Shown here one piece after another: positions 24,282-35,149 of a DNA stretch of 64,000 bases. Position 1 is the stretch's first letter. Each line of letters begins with the position of its first letter. The stretch spans positions 1,488,001 to 1,552,000 of the forward strand of contig OZ244045.1 in the NCBI GenBank assembly GCA_965215295.1, written 5' to 3'. The notes beneath the pieces were generated by a model. That model did not search any database. It was not told the DNA's origin and saw only the letters and a program-made list of their open reading frames with translations. The position numbers and the translations under genes were made by a program. The stretch comes from HK1 sp965215295. Its GTDB lineage: Bacteria; Pseudomonadota; Gammaproteobacteria; HK1.

Positions 24282-27200
24282 TCACCGCAGCTTCGCCATG
24301 ATGCGACGTGTGGCGGCCGGTAGATTGCCGCGAACGATGAGCTCATTTTCGATGATGACCGGAAGCTCTCCGGTTGACCCGAGATGGGCGATGGACGCGT
24401 TGGCGGGGTGATCGGGGGTCAGTGGGGCGGAAAGGGCAATGATGAATCGCCGGCCGTCCCCCGTGGTCGCCAGTATCGGTGCCGTCACGACGCGACCGCC
24501 CGTCTGTAGCGGGGTGTCCATCTCGAACCGCGTCCCGTCCTCGGATTGGCGTCGAAGGTCATTGCACAGCAAAGCGGTCGAGGAAGCCAATCGAGCGGCG
24601 CTGAAGTCGGCGAGTTGTCCGTCGATGAGGTATCGGACGAGTTGGGCGCCGACATGGCGGTCGAGGAGACTGTGCTCGATCTTGTTCTTGAAGCTGCGCA
24701 GGCAACGGTAGCACGACGCGTCGCAGCATTCTTCGCAATTGGTGAGAATGTCAAGAGCTGCACGGAACAACTTGTCGGGCGAATCGGCGAGTTGGGTCGA
24801 AAAGCCAGCGCCACCCGGGAGCCTGTCGTACAAGAAAATCTCCGCTTCAAGGCCGGTCGTTCCGGCGGGTGTGAGCGCGGGACGGAACTCAGCCATCAAC
24901 TCGCCGGGTTCAAGCTCAAGTAGTTGGCAGGCGGCAGCGGCCAGCGCTTCGCTAACGGTTCGCAACGCGATGGCCGTGGGTGTATGGCCGGGCTTGAGGC
25001 TCATAGGCGGCGTGACCCGCAATGAGAAGAGCGAAATGTCTGTGATGAAGTCGGTGCCTAGGACGAGGTGCCGTGTGGGGTTTATGCCGTCACAGTTGCG
25101 CTTGTGGTCTTCGTCCGGGTAGGGCTTCAGGTGTGTGCCTTGTAGATTAGGGGAATGGGCGGCTGTCGCCTCTATTCGGCCGCACTTCGTGCAGTATGTG
25201 TATCCGTCTTTTCTCGGTCCCGTATTGGACACCAGAAGATGGTTCCTCGACGCTAGTACGCGGAGGCGTTCGTTGACGACAGTCCAAGCGTCGGCCTCAT
25301 CGGGGGTATTCATCGTCAGCTTGGCGCGGGTCGCGTAGCTGGTCTCCGGCATGTCGTCAGGTGACGTGACCTCTTCGGTGTCGACGGGATGTGCGAACCC
25401 GGGGGGACGCAGCCAGTATCGCCCCGGTCCGAAGGTCTGAGTGCCGCCGCAGGCTTGGCAGTCCCAGGTTTCGTCTCGCTTGGCCTCGCCGACGGCGTAC
25501 GTATTGGCGAAACCGCATATTTTACACTCCATGTAGATGCGCTTGGACTCCCATGCGTCGAAACGGTCGTTAGGATCGACGGAGTAGATAGCCTTCGATG
25601 TGTAGCATTTGCCGGAAATCCACACCTGTTTACCGGGGGCGTACTGTGAGAGGGCGACCGGACGATCTTGCTGGGGCGCGAAACGCATGATGGGGCGAAA
25701 TCGCGTGGAGCGGGCAGTGTCGAACACGTGGAAGGTCGCGACATCGGTCGGGAAGGCGTAGCGCGGCAGTTTCCCGCAATAGAGAAGCCGATCAAGGAGC
25801 TTGTCGGTGTTCGCGGCCTGCTGCGGGTTTTCTTCACCCTCTTCCGGTTGGAGTTCGCCTTCAGCCGCCTCGACGGACTCCCCGGAGAGGTCGGGTGCGG
25901 CGGGGGCAGGACCGATGGCATCATCGATGGCGTCGAGACAATCCTGCATTAATCCGCTCAGCAGTGAGCCTTGGTCTTGGGGGCTGATCTCGCGCGGAAT
26001 CCACAACGATATTCGGCTCCGGAGGTCGCTTTCGTGCTCTCCGAGCCACTCGGCGAAGTCTTGGCGGTTGAGGACGGAGGACGAATCGCGGAACTCGGCG
26101 ACGGTGCCGAGCACGGAGAAGAGGTCGTGGTTCTGGTCGGGGTCGACGGTGAGGATGCGATCCTGATGGTAGCACTGCAGCAGGAAGGCACGGATGTGGC
26201 GGCGTACGATGTCTGGATTGTCGAGCGTCAGCTTCGGGTCGACGACATCGCCTCGAATCATGCCGTCCGGCATGGTGAAATAGTGCTCGTCGTGGCTATC
26301 GGCGCTGCCGAAGGCGACGACGGTGGCGACGGTGTTGCCGCGGCGACCGGCCCGACCCGAGCGTTGCTGGTAGTTGGCGCGGCCCGGCGGCATGTTGCGC
26401 AGGGCCACCCCGGACAAGGCGCCTATGTCGATGCCCACCTCCATGGTCGTTGTACACGACAGGACGTCGACGGCCGTGGACGAGTTGGCGCGCTCGCCCA
26501 AGGAGATATCGATATCCTGGAACAGCAGCTCGTTCTCTTCCGCCTTGGAGAAAACGTCCTCGTTCTGTGGGGCGTTCAATTGGGCAGTGTGCTCGGCGGC
26601 GACAAGCGCGAGGGGCGGTTTGGGCGGGTCGGCAAGCGCATTCGTGACGGGATTGCGGTAGAACCCCTTGCGCGCCAGGAAGACGGGGTCGTGATTGGGA
26701 TCGAGCTCCCCGATTTCGGGACTGCCGCAGTCGAGACAGTGCGGGATGGTTGAAACGGGCCGGTGCACGGACTTGCAACTGCGGCATCGGACCCACCTGC
26801 CTTCGAAAGCGAGGGTCAGTTCGTTGCCTCGCAGGCGCTTGGAGCCGTTGCCGGTAGCCTCGGTGAAGAGATCCAACAGCTTGGGGGACCACTGGCTATC
26901 GAAAATCTTGCGGGCCGCGCGATCGTCAAGGACGGTCTGCATTGCCCTAAACTTGCCCTTCCTCGCGCGGACACTGATTCCTTGGGAACGCGGACGCTGA
27001 CTCCAAACAGGGGGCATTGCGCTCAGCCAGAAACCGTCGCTCTGCCAGCAGCGCAGCCATGCACGCGCGAGTTCTGCTTTGGCTTCAGTCGTTTCGGCGA
27101 TTCCAGGAATCGGGGGGAGTTCATGCAAACGCGTCGTGATATCCCTGCGCTCGGCGATTGACGCCAAGGCAAGCGGTTCGAATCCGAGAAAGCGATCCTG

Positions 27201-29831
27201 AACAGTCGTTACGATCTGTTCGAGCAACGCTTCGGGTGGACGTTCCGATCGAATCTGCATGTAGAGTCTGATCAATCCCCCATCGTCGATTTGGCCTCTG
27301 TCGAATGCTTTCCGTACGGTGGGATCTGCGCCGAAACTCTCACCGGCTTTCAATTCCGGACGCAGGCGCACATTCAGAGTGTGGGCGGCGAGAAGCACTG
27401 CGAGATACAAGTCGTTGAGGCTCAGGTTCGGCTGAAGAAAGGGGACTGCCTGAAGTCGCTGATAGCCCCAGGCTATGAGTGGGCGGAGCGAGTCGCGAAC
27501 CGAGTACGTCTGCAGGTTGGGCGCCAACCGTGCCGCGACTTGGCGCGAGTCGGAAAAGGTCAGGACTTTCCTGCCCTGCAAAGGCGCGAAGGTGATGGGC
27601 GCGGCAGGGGAAGGGGAAGGGGGTTGGATCTGTAGCTGTCGGGACACCAGGGCCTGAAAAGGCTGGTCACCCTTGGTCTGGTGATCCTGGACATAGGATG
27701 TCCCCCAGCGCGTCTTCTTGCCACACACGGCGCAAGGGGCAAACTGACCCGAGGAGACGAGTGGCGCCTCGCTCCCGTCGTCTTCCTCGTCGGTGGAGTC
27801 GGACAGACGGTCGCTCCGAAGGTAGACTCGGCGCATCCGGGTCCCAAGAGTCGGCGGGTTGAGGCGACCGGTCTCAAGGTCGTAGTCTGCGGGTTCTGCT
27901 GCCTCGTCCGAGGCGGGCGTTTCAAGCAGGAGATCGAGAGGGGCAAGAGGACCTGTTTCGCCCTCGGCCATGCGTAGGGTCGCTCCGGGTTCAGACCACA
28001 GCGCCGAGGGACAGTCGATATCGTCGGTGTACGCCCGGGCGTACGCGGTACCGCAGTTGCGGCAGGTGTACAGTTCGAGGACGCGTGCGCCGCAGTGACA
28101 GGACTCCCGCGGCTGGCTGTAAAGCGTGCCGCAAATGCCGTCGCTCTCGGATTCATCGAGGCTACTGCATGTTGGGTCCATGCAGATCCAGAGGCCAGGC
28201 AGGCCGCGAAAGAAGTTGTGAACGCGGCAAGGCAGGAGGCCAGGAGTTTTGGGATCCAGACGCGCGGTGCTGCCAAGAGCCATCAACGCGTTGACGGCTT
28301 TTTCGGCCACCTTCGAACTGGCGTCGGGAAACAGATGTTGCCCTAGCTCGGCGACGGGTAGGGCCTGCTTCATGGTCTTGTTGATAAGGCGGCCCATGGG
28401 CGGGAAATCGGTGAGCGCGTAGTGGAGGGCCCTCGCGGGATCGGGGTCGTCTGTGGTTCGGCGGTGATCTAGGACCGGCCTGATGACCTCATGTCGGGCA
28501 GAATCGGTCGGAGAATCGTAGTATCGGCCGAGATCAATGCCGGCCAAAACGTCCGAATCCCGGATGGAGCCGGGGTCGTCGTGAGGTCGGAGGTCAAGCG
28601 ACCCCGAGATCGGCAGGAAAGTGCTGGCGGGAAGGCCGGATAGCTGCGCACCGAACTCCGGCGCGTAGTCGTGGTCGTTGAAGCTCGCCGTCGCGCAGAT
28701 CACTCGGAACCGATCCGCAGGAACGTCGAGGCGGTCGCGCAATCGACGCAGCAGGAGGCTCACCTCCGCTCCGGCCGCACCTCTGTAGAGGTGCGCCTCA
28801 TCAAGAACGACCAGGAATTCCTCGTCCGGATTGTGTTCGAGGAATTCGCGTGTCATGTCGAATATGGAGCGCTCGATCGGACGCATCATCATGTACTCGA
28901 GCATCGAGTAGTTGGTGACCAGGAGATCGGGAGGCGCACACTGGATCTCGTGTCGTGTGAGCAATTCGCTGTCATCGGGCAACGTAACGCCTCTGACAAA
29001 CACACCCGTTTTTGGATCCTTCCATCTGGAACCCTTCTCGCCTAGCCAAGCACGGAGGTTCGGCTTCGCAGGCCATTTGCCACGCTCTTTCAGGTTTTTC
29101 TGCAGGCGGACAGCCTCGGCATGACCATCGGTATTTGTATCGTGCGCTTGCCGCTCGATGTCGACATAGAACTCATCGAACGCCCTGAACTTGGCGGAGT
29201 CCTTCTGCGAGGTCCGAACGCCCGCGTACGGCGTACGGCTCGTGTAGCGGCCGAAGCGTGGGGGTCGCCCGGCCCAAGTATTGAAGAGCGAAACCAGTCT
29301 GGGGTCGCCAAATAGCCCGCGCAACCGCCCCAACTGGTCGTTCACCAAGGCGTTCATGGGATAAAGGACAAGGGCACGCATGGCGGGCTGGCCAGCGAAC
29401 GCGTCGGGTCGCCCGCTCGCTTCGCGCGCCAGCTTTCCTAGGATAGGAAGCAAGAAGGACTCGGTCTTTCCGGAACCTGTGCCGGTCATGATGACGAGAT
29501 TGCGCCGGTCGATCAGGCTGCCCCGGACCGCCTCGGACTGGTGCATGTACGGCGGGTCGTAGATGAGCTTGGGCAGATCGCCTTGGGACTGGGACACGGC
29601 GTTGAACGCTTCCAGTGCCGCGGGGGCGAGTCCGATCATTTCGGAGAAGGACTCGCCGGTTTCGTATCGGGGCGTGGATTCCAGGTAGGGGATCTGATGG
29701 ATGACACCCGGAATGTCCAACAACGCCTTGCGTCGATGGATTAACGATTTGGCGCTGATGTGGTACGTCGCTTCGATGTAGTCACGTAGCGCTCCGTGGA
29801 GTTGCTGTATCGATTGCTGGATAGTCTGCAT
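24282..29831 (-). CDS. druE: Giant DEAD/DEAH helicase with DUF1998, Druantia DruE-like
   Basis: An 1849-residue SF2 helicase-like protein. Walker A TGTGSGKT is at 116-123, the DEAH box at 344-347 (VVLDEAHLYRG), and the C-terminal helicase lobe contains QQRSGRAGRRGN. Several CxxC pairs suggest zinc sites (CRNCGTAYA, CAVCGKK, CRSCK...CLDCG, CKICGF...CQACGG). The end holds the DUF1998 cysteine cluster CEECCDASCYRCLRS. Size, domain order and the druA-type gene in the same operon fit DruE, the common component of Druantia systems. Other DUF1998 helicases (DISARM, Dpd) are the alternatives. Confidence 0.78.
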   Translation of the reverse strand: MQTIQQSIQQLHGALRDYIEATYHISAKSLIHRRKALLDIPGVIHQIPYLESTPRYETGESFSEMIGLAPAALEAFNAVSQSQGDLPKLIYDPPYMHQSEAVRGSLIDRRNLVIMTGTGSGKTESFLLPILGKLAREASGRPDAFAGQPAMRALVLYPMNALVNDQLGRLRGLFGDPRLVSLFNTWAGRPPRFGRYTSRTPYAGVRTSQKDSAKFRAFDEFYVDIERQAHDTNTDGHAEAVRLQKNLKERGKWPAKPNLRAWLGEKGSRWKDPKTGVFVRGVTLPDDSELLTRHEIQCAPPDLLVTNYSMLEYMMMRPIERSIFDMTREFLEHNPDEEFLVVLDEAHLYRGAAGAEVSLLLRRLRDRLDVPADRFRVICATASFNDHDYAPEFGAQLSGLPASTFLPISGSLDLRPHDDPGSIRDSDVLAGIDLGRYYDSPTDSARHEVIRPVLDHRRTTDDPDPARALHYALTDFPPMGRLINKTMKQALPVAELGQHLFPDASSKVAEKAVNALMALGSTARLDPKTPGLLPCRVHNFFRGLPGLWICMDPTCSSLDESESDGICGTLYSQPRESCHCGARVLELYTCRNCGTAYARAYTDDIDCPSALWSEPGATLRMAEGETGPLAPLDLLLETPASDEAAEPADYDLETGRLNPPTLGTRMRRVYLRSDRLSDSTDEEDDGSEAPLVSSGQFAPCAVCGKKTRWGTSYVQDHQTKGDQPFQALVSRQLQIQPPSPSPAAPITFAPLQGRKVLTFSDSRQVAARLAPNLQTYSVRDSLRPLIAWGYQRLQAVPFLQPNLSLNDLYLAVLLAAHTLNVRLRPELKAGESFGADPTVRKAFDRGQIDDGGLIRLYMQIRSERPPEALLEQIVTTVQDRFLGFEPLALASIAERRDITTRLHELPPIPGIAETTEAKAELARAWLRCWQSDGFWLSAMPPVWSQRPRSQGISVRARKGKFRAMQTVLDDRAARKIFDSQWSPKLLDLFTEATGNGSKRLRGNELTLAFEGRWVRCRSCKSVHRPVSTIPHCLDCGSPEIGELDPNHDPVFLARKGFYRNPVTNALADPPKPPLALVAAEHTAQLNAPQNEDVFSKAEENELLFQDIDISLGERANSSTAVDVLSCTTTMEVGIDIGALSGVALRNMPPGRANYQQRSGRAGRRGNTVATVVAFGSADSHDEHYFTMPDGMIRGDVVDPKLTLDNPDIVRRHIRAFLLQCYHQDRILTVDPDQNHDLFSVLGTVAEFRDSSSVLNRQDFAEWLGEHESDLRSRISLWIPREISPQDQGSLLSGLMQDCLDAIDDAIGPAPAAPDLSGESVEAAEGELQPEEGEENPQQAANTDKLLDRLLYCGKLPRYAFPTDVATFHVFDTARSTRFRPIMRFAPQQDRPVALSQYAPGKQVWISGKCYTSKAIYSVDPNDRFDAWESKRIYMECKICGFANTYAVGEAKRDETWDCQACGGTQTFGPGRYWLRPPGFAHPVDTEEVTSPDDMPETSYATRAKLTMNTPDEADAWTVVNERLRVLASRNHLLVSNTGPRKDGYTYCTKCGRIEATAAHSPNLQGTHLKPYPDEDHKRNCDGINPTRHLVLGTDFITDISLFSLRVTPPMSLKPGHTPTAIALRTVSEALAAAACQLLELEPGELMAEFRPALTPAGTTGLEAEIFLYDRLPGGAGFSTQLADSPDKLFRAALDILTNCEECCDASCYRCLRSFKNKIEHSLLDRHVGAQLVRYLIDGQLADFSAARLASSTALLCNDLRRQSEDGTRFEMDTPLQTGGRVVTAPILATTGDGRRFIIALSAPLTPDHPANASIAHLGSTGELPVIIENELIVRGNLPAATRRIMAKLR

Positions 29832-29846
29832 GAGCGATTTTTTTTC

Positions 29847-30956
29847 CTAGCGATGACTGTCGACAGGTGACAGCCACAGGTTCTGTTGCAGAAACAACTC
29901 CTCGGTGTCCGCCTCGTCGGCCGGGATGACATACGAGATAAGGGATCGGTCGCGAGGCACGGGCCTGCCGAGGATCATGAGGCGGCGCTGCGACCATTGT
30001 GGCAGCGGGGAAAAGAAATCGAACCGAACCTCGTCGCCGATCATTCGACGCCGGTAGTGCTGCGGCGCGTCTCGACAGCGATCGATGGCCATTTGAAGGT
30101 GCCAAGCAGTGTCGCAACCGCGCCAGCGGGTTCTCGCGATCGGCAAGTCGAGAAGACGGACCGGCTCGCCGTTCCGCAGTTCGACCAGACACCAGATCGG
30201 GGTGCCGAATTCCTGGGGGCGCCGGGCGATGAACATACCGTCCTGATCCGAGGGATCGGCCCATCGGCCGAGGTAGTAGGTGACGGGGCGCGCCGTGTCG
30301 AGAATCTTGAGATCGCGTATGCCCGTGATGGGGGGTTGGCGGGCGAGAAGCTGCTCGTGTCGAGTAAACATGTCGGCGGGGGCTTCGGTTCGCGGGGCTT
30401 TGAGCCACGCATGGTCAGAGAGTTGCTGCAGCCCGAACTCCAGCAGTTCGTGCGCAAGGTCTTCGCCGGGCTGGGGCTCAAGCACGCGCGTGTAGCCACG
30501 CTGGAGAACGCGTCCAGTCAACGTCGATGGGAGGAAAGTATCCTGGTCTGGCACGATGCCGAAGAGGAACGCCGAGCCGCTCGGGCGAACAACGAAGCTC
30601 GGGGGCGCAGCGAAAACCCATGTCTGTCTCACGTCGGAGTCGTCGATGACGACATCGGAGAGTTCGAGCAGGTCGCCACCGACAATTAGAGCTTCGATGG
30701 CTTCGTCGACCGCTTCGGGAAGGGAGTCGTAGCTGGTCGGGAGGCCGTAGGTGCACTCGAGTAGCGAGGCCCGCAGAGTGGCACGGGAGCAAGGGCAGTG
30801 GATACCGGCACTATGCCTCGCAAGGGCCGCGAGCAAGGCATCATTGAGTGCGGCATCCTGATCGCCGGGCGTTCCGAGTGTGTCCCGGCAGTGGGCAAGG
30901 ACTTCGGTTGCTGTGACGCGGGCGATCATGTTCGGCTGTTCGGTCACGGAGTTCAC
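29847..30956 (-). CDS. Uncharacterised protein of the Druantia-like operon
   Basis: A 369-residue protein without a motif I can name. It is soluble, opens MNSVTEQPNMIARVTATEVLAHC and has a WTV/PIWCLVELRNGEPVRLLDLP central region that looks like a beta-rich fold. Its ATG at 30956 overlaps the stop of the preceding gene (ATGA) and its stop is 15 bp before druE, so it was translated with them. By position it corresponds to the small subunit between the large unknown protein and DruE in type I Druantia. The IS upstream in the opposite direction probably lowers its transcription. Confidence 0.6.
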   Translation of the reverse strand: MNSVTEQPNMIARVTATEVLAHCRDTLGTPGDQDAALNDALLAALARHSAGIHCPCSRATLRASLLECTYGLPTSYDSLPEAVDEAIEALIVGGDLLELSDVVIDDSDVRQTWVFAAPPSFVVRPSGSAFLFGIVPDQDTFLPSTLTGRVLQRGYTRVLEPQPGEDLAHELLEFGLQQLSDHAWLKAPRTEAPADMFTRHEQLLARQPPITGIRDLKILDTARPVTYYLGRWADPSDQDGMFIARRPQEFGTPIWCLVELRNGEPVRLLDLPIARTRWRGCDTAWHLQMAIDRCRDAPQHYRRRMIGDEVRFDFFSPLPQWSQRRLMILGRPVPRDRSLISYVIPADEADTEELFLQQNLWLSPVDSHR

Positions 30957-31240
30957 CGGTCGCGATGATACTCGCGGAGAAGCGACACCAAACGCGCGCC
31001 GCGCAGCAACGCTGGATTGTCTACAAGTTGACCGACTCGCTTGTCAAATTGGTGATCGGTGAAGACGTTGTCCTGACGGGCTGCCAAACGAAGCGCAAAG
31101 TGACAAAGGTCGCGGTCTCGCGACAGGCTCCGGCGTCCGGCCTCCGCAGCGAAACGGGTGACGACGGCGCTTTCGCTTTCGCCGGCATCGCCTTGCTGGC
31201 TGAGGCGACGGCCGAAGTCCGTGCGCTTGTCGACGAGGGT
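30953..31240 (-). pseudogene. 3' fragment of the IS-interrupted Druantia-like gene
   Basis: Minus-strand continuation of the gene that starts at 35121. With the IS and one 9-bp duplication removed the frame reads ETLETLVDKRTDFGRRL and continues through about 92 codons to TGA at 30953. Joining 35121-32566 to 31231-30953 gives 2835 nt, or 944 residues plus stop. The fragment still overlaps the start of the next gene by ATGA. Confidence 0.85.
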
Positions 31241-32565
31241 CACTGCTGTCCCAACAAAGCTATAGGATAGTTCTGTAATATATTGATTTGATTGATTAAA
31301 TATAGGTTTTCCACAGGGCATCGACTTGAGCAGCACCAGACCTCTGCGACCATTGCACCTCCACTGTCAGAGGAGATGGTCATGTACTCGGGCCGACTGG
31401 TATTTTCTCAGGTGATGGACCATCTGCCGATGAAGACATTTCACAGATGCGTTCAACGCTACCAAGGCAATCGTCATATCCAATCCTTCACCTGCCTTGA
31501 CCAGCTTCTCTGCATGGCATTTGCTCAGCTCACCTTCCGCGAGAGCCTGCGCGATATCGAAGCATGTCTGCGAGCACATGAGGACAAGCTCTATCACATG
31601 GGTATTCGTGGCGGGATGTCGCGCAACACCTTGGCCAACGCCAATCAACGCCGGGACTGGCGCATCTACGCAGAGCTCGCGCAGGCCATGATTCGCATCG
31701 CCCGCCCGCTGTATGCCGACGAGGACTTGGGGCTGGAGCTCGACCACACCGTCTACGCCCTGGATGCATCGACCATCGACCTGTGCCTGTCGGTCTTTCC
31801 GTGGGCGTTGTTTCGCTCCACCAAGTCGGCCGTCAAGCTGCACACGCTTCTGGACCTGCGGGGCAACATTCCGGCGTTCATTCACGTCTCTGACGGGAAG
31901 ATGCACGACGTGAACGTCCTCGATATCCTGGTGCCCGAGCCCGGCGCGTTCTACATCATGGACCGCGGGTACGTGGACTTCGAGCGTTTGTTTCTCCTGC
32001 ATACCATCGGGGCATTCTTCATCATCCGCGCAAAGTCCAACACTCGCTACCAGCGCAGGTACTCCCATTCAATCGACAAGACGACCGGGGTGCGTTGCGA
32101 CCAGACGGTGGTGTTGACTGGCGCGAAGGGCAGAAAGCACTATCCACAGCCGATGCGTCGAATCAAGTACTATGATGAGGGGACGGAAAGGACGTTCAAC
32201 TTTCTGACCAATCACTTTGCCGTCTCGGCCCCCGCCGTTGCACAGCTCTATCGTTACCGATGGCAAGTGGAGCTCTTCTTCAAGTGGGTCAAGCAACACC
32301 TGCGCATCAAGTCGTTCTTCGGCACGTCGGAGAACGCGGTCAAGACCCAGATATGGATTGCGGTGACAGTGTATGTGCTGGTGGCGGTGCTCAGGAAGCG
32401 GCTGGGTATTGCGGCCGACCTCTACACAATTTTGCAGGTTTTGAGCCTGACGCTATTCGAGAAAACGTCTATTTTCAAGCTGTTTTCTGACACCGACTAC
32501 AATTTATCGAATCTCGAAAACTCTAACCAGTTGATTTTATTCGAATAATTGTTGGGACACTAGTG
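31241..32565 (+). mobile_element. IS4-family insertion sequence, copy 2 (1325 bp)
   Basis: The ends are CACTGCTGTCCCAACAA at 31241 and the complement of CACTAGTGTCCCAACAA ending at 32565. A perfect 9-bp target duplication GACGAGGGT flanks it at 31232-31240 and 32566-32574. The length equals that of copy 1. It is inverted relative to copy 1 and antisense to the operon it interrupts. Confidence 0.96.
31382..32548 (+). CDS. IS4-family transposase (DUF4372 N-terminal domain), copy 2
   Basis: A 388-residue DDE transposase, about 97% identical to the copy at 3608-4774 by eye. All catalytic landmarks are present (YALDAST, YIMDRGYVDFE, YRYRWQVELFFKWVK). Differences such as FHRCV for FRRCV, NRHIQ for NRHLQ and APAVAQ for ASTVAQ show that the copies are not freshly duplicated from one another. 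ATG 31382 was chosen for its AGGAG six bases upstream. Confidence 0.95.
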   Translation: MYSGRLVFSQVMDHLPMKTFHRCVQRYQGNRHIQSFTCLDQLLCMAFAQLTFRESLRDIEACLRAHEDKLYHMGIRGGMSRNTLANANQRRDWRIYAELAQAMIRIARPLYADEDLGLELDHTVYALDASTIDLCLSVFPWALFRSTKSAVKLHTLLDLRGNIPAFIHVSDGKMHDVNVLDILVPEPGAFYIMDRGYVDFERLFLLHTIGAFFIIRAKSNTRYQRRYSHSIDKTTGVRCDQTVVLTGAKGRKHYPQPMRRIKYYDEGTERTFNFLTNHFAVSAPAVAQLYRYRWQVELFFKWVKQHLRIKSFFGTSENAVKTQIWIAVTVYVLVAVLRKRLGIAADLYTILQVLSLTLFEKTSIFKLFSDTDYNLSNLENSNQLILFE

Positions 32566-35121
32566 GACGAGGGTTTCAAGGGTTTCAAGAGAGCCGGGAG
32601 AAAAAGGCCGTTCAACGAAGTCCTCTTCGGCTCTTGCCCAGTTCTTGCCGCACATGCTCCTGAAGATTGCGTTGATGATGCAGCAGGTTACCCGACGCCG
32701 CCTGACGTCCACGAGAAAACCGACCTGCCTCGCGCTGTGCCATTGATGCAGTAGGAGGAAGGCATTTCTTATCGCAGGTAGACCGGCTGGGACGTGAACG
32801 TCGGGCTCGACGCCTAGATCCTGCAGCCCTGCCGAGCGCGGTGGCGCGCTCACGACCGCAGCGTCGCAGAACGGCGGATGACGTGCGAAGTAGAGTCCGT
32901 CGGGCGGTGGGACGGTGAAGTCTGTCCTGGCAATTTCGGCATCCAAAGGGGTGCCGATTAGCGGGCGCTCCATGCTGAAGAACTGGATGTCGGGGACGGT
33001 GTCGTGCTGGCCGGTGTCGTCGACGAGACGGACGAATGTCTGGCGCTGCCGAGACGCCAAGGCCCAGCGGAGGGGCAAAGGGTCGTGGTCGAACCTGAGC
33101 GCGCATGTACCAAGGGAGTCGCCGTCAATCTCCAGCGTGCAGCTCGCGGCTTCGAGGTATTTCCAGGCTCGGGCTTCGTTGTCGAGGAAGCGGTCGAATG
33201 CGCGGCGCCACGCGTCGGGCGTGACGGGGAGGGCCATCGAATCGTCCACGAGATCGGAAAGGATCTGTCCACCATCTGCGGTATGCAGCTTCAAGCGCAC
33301 TCTTACAGCGAAGCCTTCGGGGCCGTTGACGGAGAGTTTCATCTCGTTGCGCCACAAAATGTCGAGGCTCGCGTCGAACGGATCGGAGGCAACGATCAAA
33401 CCCGGATGCGAGGCTACACCGGGGGTCCAAGGTTCCGGCTCCCGGACTGCGAGTCTCGCGAATCCCTTGGCAGGAGGTGTGGTGACGGCGGCGTCTAGAT
33501 CTGGACTGCGGTGCGCATCGACGGTCAGCAAGTGGATGCCTGGGGGGAGACGCGGTAGGCGAACGAATGTGGGACCGCCCAAGGGGTCGGTTGCGACGAC
33601 CTGCTCGGGTCCGTCGTTTAGGCGGAAGGAAAGCGCGTCGACCGGATGATCCGGATCGATGCCGAAACAGGGGGACTCGGTGGTCAGCCATTCCGCTCTG
33701 CCTTCGCCGTCCCAGCCGCGTCCGGGCAAGCCGGCCGGCCAGACGCGGATCGTGCGCGCCACATCGATTTCTAGCTCGCGGAAGCGCGTCGTGAAGCCAG
33801 ATGGGACGTGACTTGGCACGACGAGACGGAAGGACCGGACGCCTTCGCACTCCAATGTGCAGAGAGTTGATCCTGGTAGGTCACGGGGCATGCCGTCCGC
33901 CGTCACCACGATGTAGTCATTGGCTGGTCTGACGACCGGAGAGGCAATGTGGCGTGCGATGCCGTCGCTGCCAATGCGGAATAGCCAGACCGGACCGGGC
34001 GGCAGCCGGAACTCGGACTCGAGAAGATGGTCCATGAGAGGGTTTGGCTGTTCGAACCGGATAAGAGGCACGTCGGCATCCGGCCAGCGTCTAAGGACAC
34101 CCATGCGGTTGCCGGATAGCAGCCATCCGGTCGGTTTCCAGTCGCTGGCACCGTTCAGACGGCATCGCGTGCGATTGAGGAATACGCGCAGTTCCGCGCT
34201 TTCGGCAGCGATCGGTCGTAGGGATTTCAGTTGGAGAAGTAAGGACCATTTGCCGTTTCCGGCATGACGGAGGAAAAGGTCGGGGCGGATCGCGAAGCGC
34301 GAAGCGTCGGATACAGTTGCCTCGTCGGGGCTCGTGGAGGTGGTCGGAGAGTCGGGGTGGTATGTTCCGCGACCGATGCCTTTGAAACGATCCGAGACGA
34401 CGCGCCGAGTCTCCTTCAGCCATTCGCGTGAGCGGCGTACGCGCTCCAGATCCTCGACGATCCGCTTCATAGTCGGCGGATGGAGCAAGTCGTTGGTGTC
34501 TACGGACTCTTCCCAAAGAAGCGCAGCGCCGATCTGCCCGGTTAGCTCCTCCTGCTCAAGGAAGGCTTGGAAGCGTGTCGAGGCATGAGATGCGTGGGCC
34601 GCGAGTAGCCGACCGAGCGAGCCTGTGTTGCGGGAGGCTGAGGCGAGACGGAACCGGAGGTCGTAAAGCAGCTTGACAAACTGGCGTTGGAGGTATCGGG
34701 GCAGAAGCGCGTGCGTGATCGGCCAAGCTATGATGCTGAACTGCTCGGCCCAAGGACCCGACGGTTCCACGCCGTTGAAAGATTTCTGGAATTTCCGGAA
34801 CCAGGACTTGACCTTGGGGCGGTCATGATACTGCCAGTTGGGGGTTTGCTTCTCGAAGGAAGGCCAGTATTCGTCGCCGGTGTATCCATAGCCGGCCTCG
34901 CTTGCGTAAACGACCCATAGCAGCCAGTGGGGCGCCAAGCGCAACCGGGCCTGAATGCGGGCGCGAAGCAAGGTGTTGGCACGCTCCAGTTCCTCGGGGC
35001 CGAGGCCGTGTTCCAGCGCGAAGATCGGGAAGCCGGATCGTTCGCGGGCGCGAGCGAGCGAGTGGAAATGAGCGAGGAGGCGGTCCTGCAGGTCTTTCAG
35101 AACAGCGGCGTCGCGATCCAT
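32566..35121 (-). pseudogene. Large uncharacterised Druantia-operon protein, 3' end removed by IS
   Basis: The remaining part encodes about 852 of an original 944 residues; translation now stops at 32560 just inside the IS. I recognise no domain. The first 280 residues look helical (MDRDAAVLKDLQDRLLAHFHSL) and the rest beta-rich with many Trp and Pro. It sits where type I Druantia has DruB and DruC, but as one long gene, which may be a fusion or an unrelated subunit. The ATG at 35121 lies 28 bp after druA. Whether the truncated protein folds is unknown. Confidence 0.7.
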
Positions 35122-35149
35122 TGTGCCAAGTCGCTACTGTGGGACCAGC

